From Solirubrobacterales bacterium 70-9 (lineage in GTDB: Bacteria; Pseudomonadota; Alphaproteobacteria; Acetobacterales; Acetobacteraceae), in the NCBI GenBank assembly GCA_903970625.1, contig CAJCJG010000246.1, positions 1 to 45,793 on the forward strand: a stretch of DNA of 45,793 nucleotides, given 5' to 3'. A model generated the notes under the pieces. That model was not told where the DNA came from and did not search any database. It saw nothing but the letters and a program-made list of their open reading frames with translations. Numbering within the stretch: the stretch's first letter is position 1; each line of letters opens with the position of its first letter. Position numbers and translations under genes: made by a program. Below, piece after piece: positions 40,847-45,793 of this stretch.

Positions 40847-41719
40847 CTAAACCGCCTCCAAATCCACCCCCGCCACCACAGTATGCACCCCCCCGCCCAG
40901 AATGATCCCGCGCACCGGGCTGATGTCGCCGTAGTCTCGCCCCCACGCCAGCACCACATGCTCGTCGCGCACAATAATGTCGTTGGTCGGGTCCAGATCG
41001 ACCCAGCCCATTCCCGGCCCCAGCCACGCGCCCACCCAGGCATGGGACTGATCGGCCCCGCGCCGTGCCACCTGCCCCGGTGGCGGCTTCGTGCGCAAAT
41101 AGCCGGAGACGTAGCGCGCCGGCAGCCCCAGGGCGCGCAGGCCGGAGATCATCAGGTGGGAAAAATCCTGGCAAACCCCCGCTTTCTGCGCCAGCACGCG
41201 GGACACCGGCGTCGAAATCGTCGTCACGCCGGCCTTGAACGTGAATTCTTTGCGAATCCGCCCCATCAGATCGACCAGCCCGGCCAGAATCGGCCGGCCG
41301 GGCGGGAAACTGATCGCCGCATACGCCCCCGTCCCCGCCTCGGCCGCCGCCATCGGGCTGTCGAACACGAATTCGCTGGCCTGCCACGCCTGCGGCCCGC
41401 CCTGCCGGGCCGCTTCCGCCACCTGCTCCCACGGCAAGGTCGCCGCCGCCTCCTTCGGGCGCGGGAACAGCACGTCCACCGTCGCCTCCAGCACCACCTC
41501 GAACCTGCGGTGAGGGCTGTCGAGAAACAGCCACGCGACGCCATTCCCGAAATGGTCAAATCGATTGCTGGTGCGCGACGGCTCCGGCGTGGAGACGATT
41601 TTCGAGGCCAGCACCGTCTGATGCGGCAGCGCGCGCGGAGCCAGATGCAGCATGTGGCTGGCCAGATCCACCGGCTTGCCGTAGCGATAGGTCGTGACGT
41701 GGCGGACGCGATATCTCAC
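40847..41719 (-). CDS. Bacterial transglutaminase-like protein
   Basis: 290 residues from ATG 41719. N-terminal beta domain of the bacterial-transglutaminase type (opening with TTYRY), then a papain-like core with the triad C183 in GVCQDFSH, H226 in SHAWV and D243 in DPTND. Its start overlaps the fused ATP-grasp/alpha-E gene's stop by 4 nt, the usual genetic pairing. Comparative genomics has linked the ATP-grasp/alpha-E/transglutaminase set to peptide synthesis and cleavage, but biochemical proof is scarce. No signal peptide is seen, so it acts in the cytoplasm. Confidence 0.88.
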   Translation of the reverse strand: MRYRVRHVTTYRYGKPVDLASHMLHLAPRALPHQTVLASKIVSTPEPSRTSNRFDHFGNGVAWLFLDSPHRRFEVVLEATVDVLFPRPKEAAATLPWEQVAEAARQGGPQAWQASEFVFDSPMAAAEAGTGAYAAISFPPGRPILAGLVDLMGRIRKEFTFKAGVTTISTPVSRVLAQKAGVCQDFSHLMISGLRALGLPARYVSGYLRTKPPPGQVARRGADQSHAWVGAWLGPGMGWVDLDPTNDIIVRDEHVVLAWGRDYGDISPVRGIILGGGVHTVVAGVDLEAV

Positions 41720-44190
41720 GCCGCCGGCTCCAGCGTGTGCGGCGCGCTGTCCCAGCCGAGCGCCTGCCGCTCCGGCAGCAGCGCGAAATAGCGGCGGGTG
41801 ATGCGGTCTGACAGGCCGGTCAGCCCGGTCCCGATGGCCGCCAGCCGGGGCGGCAGCGCCGCCGCAGCCGCCGCCTGATCGGGCGCGGCCAGCACTGCGG
41901 CCACCAGCGCCTCGACCTCCGCCAGCAACCCAGCCGCCGCCCCGGCCATCAGCCCGCGGCCGGTCTCGCCGTCGTCCGCCGAGGCGTCCACTGTCACGCC
42001 CGCCCCGGTTCCGCTCAGTTCATCGAGCAGCCCATGCATCGCGAGCAACTGGAAGGCGAGGCCGCGCGGATTGCCCTGGTCCGCCAGCACCAGATCCAGC
42101 ACCGGCGCCGGCTGAATCACCGTCAGATAGCGGCTGCGGTAGGTGATCGCCGAGTCGCACAATTCCAGCACCAGTCGCAGCCCGATCTCGATCCGCGGGG
42201 CCGGCTGGTCCAGCGCGATGCCCACCTCGGTCGTCACCGCCTGCGCCCGTTCGACGCGCCGCCCCAGATCGAGGAACAGCCAGCCGCCGCCGCGCACCAT
42301 GTTCTCCGCCGCCATGCCGGCGACGGCCGCCGAGAACCGCTGCACCGACGCCAGCGCATGCGCCAGCGCGTCCAGATTGCGGCCGGCGGTCTGCGTCTCG
42401 TCGCGCGCCGCGCGCAGCGTGGTGGTGAAGGTCGCATACATGTCGCCGGTCAGCCGGTCGCGCACGCTTTCGGTTAGCCGCGCCACCTCGTTGAATTGCC
42501 GCACGATGGCGCCGCGCTGCCGCCCGTCGCGCACGGTGCCCAGCAGCGCGTCGATCAGGCTCGCCTGCGTGGCCGAGGCCGCCACCGCCTCGCGCGGGAT
42601 CGCATGCGCTTCGGCAAGGCAGCGCAGCAAACAATCCAACTCCGTCACCTCGCGCGGCAGCATCGCCGCCCCGCGCACGACGCGGTTGATGGCCGCCCGC
42701 ACCAGCCGCGCGGACCGTTCCAGCCGCTCCACCGTCCGGCCGAACCAGTAAAGATTGTCGGCCACGCGGCTGGGCAGGTCGCCGGTCGTGCGGCGCAGCT
42801 CCAGCGGCGGGGCGATCTGCGCCGCTGGCCCCAGAATGCTGTCCCGGTCCTCGCTCAACACCCACACATCCTTGCTCAGCCCCCCCGACGGCAAACGCCC
42901 GCCCGGCTGCTCGCCCTCGGCGAGCACGCGCGCCAGCCCGCCCGGCATCACCTGCCACCGCGCCCCGTCGCGCACCAGAAACAGCCGCATCGCCACCGGT
43001 CGGGGGACCATTTTGCCCCCCTCCAGCGTCGGCGAGACGGACGGCACGACCCGCTCGGTGGCCACGCAGGCCCATGGCCGGGTAGCGGCGCTCTCCATAC
43101 CCGGCGCGGCGGCCTCGCCATCCAGCGCAGAACGGATGCTCCACCGCGCCGCGTCCTCGGCCACTGTCGCCCGCGCGGCCGAGTCGCCCAACCATAGAGT
43201 GGGCACACTCGGCAGCCTCAACGCCTCGCCCAGCAGCCGCAGGCACAATGCGGGCAAAAACGCAGCGAGGCCCGGCGCCTCGGCCGCCGCACTGCCGGGG
43301 TCGTTGACAATGTGCAGGTTGCCGGCCCGCACGGCGTCCAACAATCCCGGCACGCCGGAAAGCCCGCCGCCCTCCAGCTCCAACGGATCGACCAGCCGCC
43401 CGTCGCCGCGCCGCACCAGCACGTCGATCTGTTGCAGGCCCTTCAGCGTCTTCAGGAACAGCGCACCGTTGCGCACCGTCAGATCGCCCGGTTCCACCAG
43501 CGCGCAGGACAATTCGCGCGACAGAAACAAATGCTCGAACCAGTGCGGATGGCCGGTGCCGGGCGTCAGCAGCGCCACCGCCGGGTTCGGCCGCCCGGCC
43601 GGCGCCAGCCGTTGCAGGCTGTCCTGCCAATGATCGAAGAACAGCCGCAACTGCCGCATCTGCACCGGCGCGAACACTTCCGGCAGCACGCGCGCCAGAA
43701 GGCGCCGGTTCTCCCCCGCCGTGCCCAGCCCAGCCGCCGAGCCGGTGCGGTCGGAGGCGACGCGCCACGCCCCGTCCGGCCCGCGTACCAGATCGGCCGC
43801 GTAGATTCGCAGCCGGTCGCCCTGCGCGGTGTCGCGGCAGGCGCGCAGCCACGACGGGTTGGCGAACACCAGGGCCGGCGGCAACAGCCCCTCGGCCAGC
43901 AGATGCTGCGGGCCGTACATGTCGTCCAGCACCAGTTCCAGCAGCCGCGCGCGTTGGTCCAGCCCGTCGGACAACAGGGCAAACTCGGCCGCCGCCAGCG
44001 GCAGCGGCACCGGGTCGCAGCGCCATGTCCGCTCCGCCGCGTTGACGCCGGGCAGCATGGCGGTCACGCCCTCCTCGGCGAACGCCAGATCGAGCCGATT
44101 CGCCCGCTGCGCCAGTTCGTCGCCGACCGAGGCGAACGCGCCGATCACGTCGCGCCAGTGCGCGCGGATGCGCCCGCCGCCATCGACCAT
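41716..44190 (-). CDS. Fused circularly permuted ATP-grasp and alpha-E protein
   Basis: 824 residues from ATG 44190. Residues 1 to about 475 are the circularly permuted ATP-grasp domain (DDMYGPQ, FANPSWLRAC, NRRLLARVLPEVF, LVEPGDLTVRNG, a late NDPGS-type stretch); from about 485 the alpha-E domain starts with SRVADNLYWFGRTVERLERSARL. Many genomes encode these as two proteins. The family's conserved start DEM-D--G-R-HW is partly cut by this Met: in-frame codons continue upstream to the preceding stop, with no ATG, GTG or TTG, only a CTG at 44244 overlapping that stop as CTGA. The true start may be this CTG. Confidence 0.83.
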   Translation of the reverse strand: MVDGGGRIRAHWRDVIGAFASVGDELAQRANRLDLAFAEEGVTAMLPGVNAAERTWRCDPVPLPLAAAEFALLSDGLDQRARLLELVLDDMYGPQHLLAEGLLPPALVFANPSWLRACRDTAQGDRLRIYAADLVRGPDGAWRVASDRTGSAAGLGTAGENRRLLARVLPEVFAPVQMRQLRLFFDHWQDSLQRLAPAGRPNPAVALLTPGTGHPHWFEHLFLSRELSCALVEPGDLTVRNGALFLKTLKGLQQIDVLVRRGDGRLVDPLELEGGGLSGVPGLLDAVRAGNLHIVNDPGSAAAEAPGLAAFLPALCLRLLGEALRLPSVPTLWLGDSAARATVAEDAARWSIRSALDGEAAAPGMESAATRPWACVATERVVPSVSPTLEGGKMVPRPVAMRLFLVRDGARWQVMPGGLARVLAEGEQPGGRLPSGGLSKDVWVLSEDRDSILGPAAQIAPPLELRRTTGDLPSRVADNLYWFGRTVERLERSARLVRAAINRVVRGAAMLPREVTELDCLLRCLAEAHAIPREAVAASATQASLIDALLGTVRDGRQRGAIVRQFNEVARLTESVRDRLTGDMYATFTTTLRAARDETQTAGRNLDALAHALASVQRFSAAVAGMAAENMVRGGGWLFLDLGRRVERAQAVTTEVGIALDQPAPRIEIGLRLVLELCDSAITYRSRYLTVIQPAPVLDLVLADQGNPRGLAFQLLAMHGLLDELSGTGAGVTVDASADDGETGRGLMAGAAAGLLAEVEALVAAVLAAPDQAAAAAALPPRLAAIGTGLTGLSDRITRRYFALLPERQALGWDSAPHTLEPAA

Positions 44191-44240
44191 CTCGTCGAGC
44201 GCCCCGGTCCTGACTGCCGCCGCCGGTTTGGGTGCCTCGG

Positions 44241-45419
44241 TCAGATCAACCCACGCTTTGCCAGATTGCGCATCAGCGCGCCCGCGCCGAACGTCCAGCG
44301 TTCCACGGTATCGGTCGGCCGGATGCGGTTGACGAGTCGCCCCAGCTTCGGCGAGGCGATGGTCACGATGTCGTCCGTCTTGTGGGTAAAGCCCTTGCCC
44401 GGCGCGTCACGATCCTCCACCGGCGCGAACATCGTGCCGAGGAACAGCACGGCCCCGTCCGGATAGGCGTGGTGCGCGTTCAGCAACTGGCCCGCGAGAT
44501 CAGCCGGGTCGCGGGCGATCCGCGCCATCGAGGATTGTCCTTCGAGGCGGAAATTGTCCGCCCCCGCCACCGTCAGCGACACCACCATCTGCCGCACGTC
44601 GTCGAGCGAGAACGTGGCGTCGAAGAACCGGATGAACGGGCCGATGGCGGTGGACGCCGCGTTGTCCTTGGCCTTGCTGAGCAACAGCGCCGAGCGGCCT
44701 TCCACGTCGCGCAAATTGACGTCGTTGCCGAGCGTGGCGCCGACGATGCGGCCGGACGAATCGATGGCCAGCACCACTTCCGGCTCCGGATTGTTCCAGG
44801 TCGAACCCGGATGAACACCGGCATCCGAGCCGGTGCCGACGGCGGCCATCGGCTGCGCCTTGGTGAAAATTTCGGCGTCCGGCCCGATGCCGACTTCCAG
44901 ATACTGGCTCCAGGCGCCTTGTTCGATCAGCACTTTTTTCAGCTCGGCGGCCTGCGGCGAGCCCGGTTTCAGCGTGGCGAAATCGCCGCCGACGAGGTCG
45001 TGGACCTGCGACCGGAACTGGATAGCGGCGTCCGGATTGCCGCGCGCCCGCTCCTCGATCACCCGCTCCAGCATCGAAACCGGGAAGGTGACGCCGGCCG
45101 CCTTGATCGCCTGCAAATCGATCGGCGCCAGCAGCCACGGCCGGCTCGTGTCGCGCGTCTCGGAGGGGGTGTTGGCGAGGATCGTGTCCAGGGTGCCGAG
45201 CGGTTGGCCCTCGGCGGCACGCAGGGCGGCGGCGGGGTCGGGCATCTCCCACAGATCGCGCATGGTCGGGAATGCTGCGGAGATATCGAACACGCCATCC
45301 GCGCGAACGGCCACCACGGCGGGGCCAGCCACGTCCGGCAGCCAGACCCGTCCGGTCAGTGCCCCCGCCGTGCCGTCGTCGGGCAAGACGGGTTGGAGGG
45401 ATTGCGGCAGCGATGTCAT
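44241..45419 (-). CDS. FAH-family dehydratase, probable 2-keto-3-deoxy-sugar acid dehydratase
   Basis: 392 residues from ATG 45419. The C-terminal two thirds matches the fumarylacetoacetate-hydrolase fold branch with LEVGIGPDAEIFTKAQPM, WNNPEPEVVLA (metal-binding Glu residues) and LGNDVNLRDVEGRS. Length and these motifs fit the Caulobacter XylX-type 2-keto-3-deoxy-pentonate dehydratase better than true FAH. It would make 2-oxoglutarate semialdehyde from a pentose-derived sugar acid in the cytoplasm. No other pathway gene is in view except sugar transporters, so substrate is inferred. Its stop is followed closely by the ATP-grasp frame. Confidence 0.8.
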   Translation of the reverse strand: MTSLPQSLQPVLPDDGTAGALTGRVWLPDVAGPAVVAVRADGVFDISAAFPTMRDLWEMPDPAAALRAAEGQPLGTLDTILANTPSETRDTSRPWLLAPIDLQAIKAAGVTFPVSMLERVIEERARGNPDAAIQFRSQVHDLVGGDFATLKPGSPQAAELKKVLIEQGAWSQYLEVGIGPDAEIFTKAQPMAAVGTGSDAGVHPGSTWNNPEPEVVLAIDSSGRIVGATLGNDVNLRDVEGRSALLLSKAKDNAASTAIGPFIRFFDATFSLDDVRQMVVSLTVAGADNFRLEGQSSMARIARDPADLAGQLLNAHHAYPDGAVLFLGTMFAPVEDRDAPGKGFTHKTDDIVTIASPKLGRLVNRIRPTDTVERWTFGAGALMRNLAKRGLI

Positions 45420-45518
45420 GGCAACGATCTCCCTCCGAACGGTCCCGCCGTCTCGGGCGGCGGAGGGTAGAGAAGCCGCCCCGGCGCGGCAACAGCGGAA
45501 CCGCGTGAAGGTCCGCTT

Positions 45519-45552
45519 CCTCTCTCCGCCCGCGCGTGCGGGCGGAGAGAGG
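45519..45552 (-). terminator. 15-bp perfect hairpin after the Lys-Pro-Ala protein gene
   Basis: CCTCTCTCCGCCCGC (45519-45533) pairs exactly with 45538-45552 around GCGT. On the minus strand it begins five bases after the stop at 45558, the expected place for a terminator, though no T tract follows. Its CCTCTC/GAGAGG ends resemble the dispersed repeats elsewhere in the window. Confidence 0.6.
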
Positions 45553-45557
45553 CGGGA

Positions 45558-45793
45558 TCAGCAGGTCTTCTCGTTGGGCGGGCACTTCTTCTCGGCCGGC
45601 TTCGGCGCGGGCTTCGGGGCAGGCTTGGCGGCCTGCGGCGTCGCCGGCTTGGCGGGGGCAGGGGCAGGCGCCGTCACCTTGGCAGGGGTCGGGGGCGTTG
45701 CGGGCTTGGCAGGGGCTGCCGGCTTGGCCACCGCCGGGGTCGCGGCCGGCTTGGTCGCAGCCGGGGGGACCGCCGGTTTGGTGACAGCCGGAG
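45558..45793 (-). CDS. C-terminus of a Lys-Pro-Ala-rich protein, 5' end outside the window
   Basis: The minus-strand frame is open from the window edge to the TGA at 45560-45558, giving 78 codons. The visible part is almost only Pro, Ala, Lys and Thr in irregular AAKPA, ATPA and PAPKPA units, ending KKCPPNEKTC with two Cys. A coding reading is supported by the regular register of Lys codons (AAG) and by the hairpin right after the stop. Such tails occur in periplasm-spanning linkers and in histone H1-like DNA-binding proteins; the ordered part is outside the window, so no function is given. Confidence 0.6.
   Translation of the reverse strand, partial: PAVTKPAVPPAATKPAATPAVAKPAAPAKPATPPTPAKVTAPAPAPAKPATPQAAKPAPKPAPKPAEKKCPPNEKTC

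Noticed and set aside
42020-44026. 668-codon open frame on the minus strand inside the ATP-grasp/alpha-E gene
   Set aside because: Out-of-frame shadow of the fused gene, composed mainly of Ala, Gly and Arg.
45536-45784. Plus-strand open frame at the right end
   Set aside because: Its Trp/Arg/Ala translation is a shadow of the Lys-Pro-Ala gene on the minus strand, which ends in a stop followed by a hairpin.

Overview
The window is uniformly GC-rich and almost completely coded, with strong G/C third-position preference, ATGA/GTGA-type gene overlaps and small palindromic dispersed repeats. Gene content (Fmd/Urt-type amide transporter, single-ATPase sugar ABC systems, PlcP-Agt lipid remodelling, CopCD/PCu(A)C, alpha-E/ATP-grasp/transglutaminase) fits a free-living soil or freshwater alphaproteobacterium, possibly of the Rhodospirillales/Acetobacteraceae. 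That placement is inference. I see no tRNA, rRNA, CRISPR array, integrase, transposase or phage gene; it reads as chromosomal accessory metabolism.

Layout. 1-909: 3' part of a TPR protein with four 47-residue tandem repeats. 910-1297: non-coding, packed with palindromic repeats. 1298-5321: copper module (DUF2946-like protein, exported protein of unknown function, CopC, CopD fused to cytochrome c, PCu(A)C chaperone), invaded twice by paired inverted palindromes, once in frame inside copD. 5442-8213: sugar-type ABC transporter (binding protein, permease, ATPase). 8217-19579: the most unusual block. A leftward trio (small protein, duplicated two-TM protein, DyP peroxidase) diverges from a rightward, tightly coupled set (catalase-like haem protein, membrane patatin-like lipase, large dihaem cytochrome c, GMC flavoprotein). 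I read it as a candidate oxidative lipid or hydrophobic-substrate system. 19734-24039: secreted phospholipase C/acid phosphatase family protein and a multicopper oxidase.

24053-26986: lipid kinase diverging from PlcP-like phospholipase C and an Agt-like glycosyltransferase, with Pho-box-like 7+4+7 repeats on both strands of the shared region. This is the expected layout of phosphate-starvation membrane remodelling. 27015-30093: SDR, DJ-1/PfpI protein, PhyH dioxygenase and an unknown Pro-rich protein. 30199-37392 (minus): a seven-gene operon for amide uptake and hydrolysis, running formamidase, binding protein, two permeases, two ATPases, amidase, with 4-nt overlaps between the transporter genes. 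37541-40402: a second sugar-type ABC transporter in the opposite gene order. 40444-45419 (minus): DUF883-like protein, transglutaminase, fused ATP-grasp/alpha-E protein and an FAH-family sugar-acid dehydratase. 45558-45793 (minus): Lys-Pro-Ala-rich C-terminus of a protein running off the window.

How the genes fit together: copper handling (1298-5321) may serve the multicopper oxidase and respiratory oxidases. Two lipases, a lipid kinase, PlcP and Agt point to heavy membrane-lipid turnover. The two sugar transporters and the FAH-family dehydratase suggest pentose or sugar-acid use, and the amide operon gives nitrogen. All functions are assigned by reading motifs and family resemblance; no database search was run.
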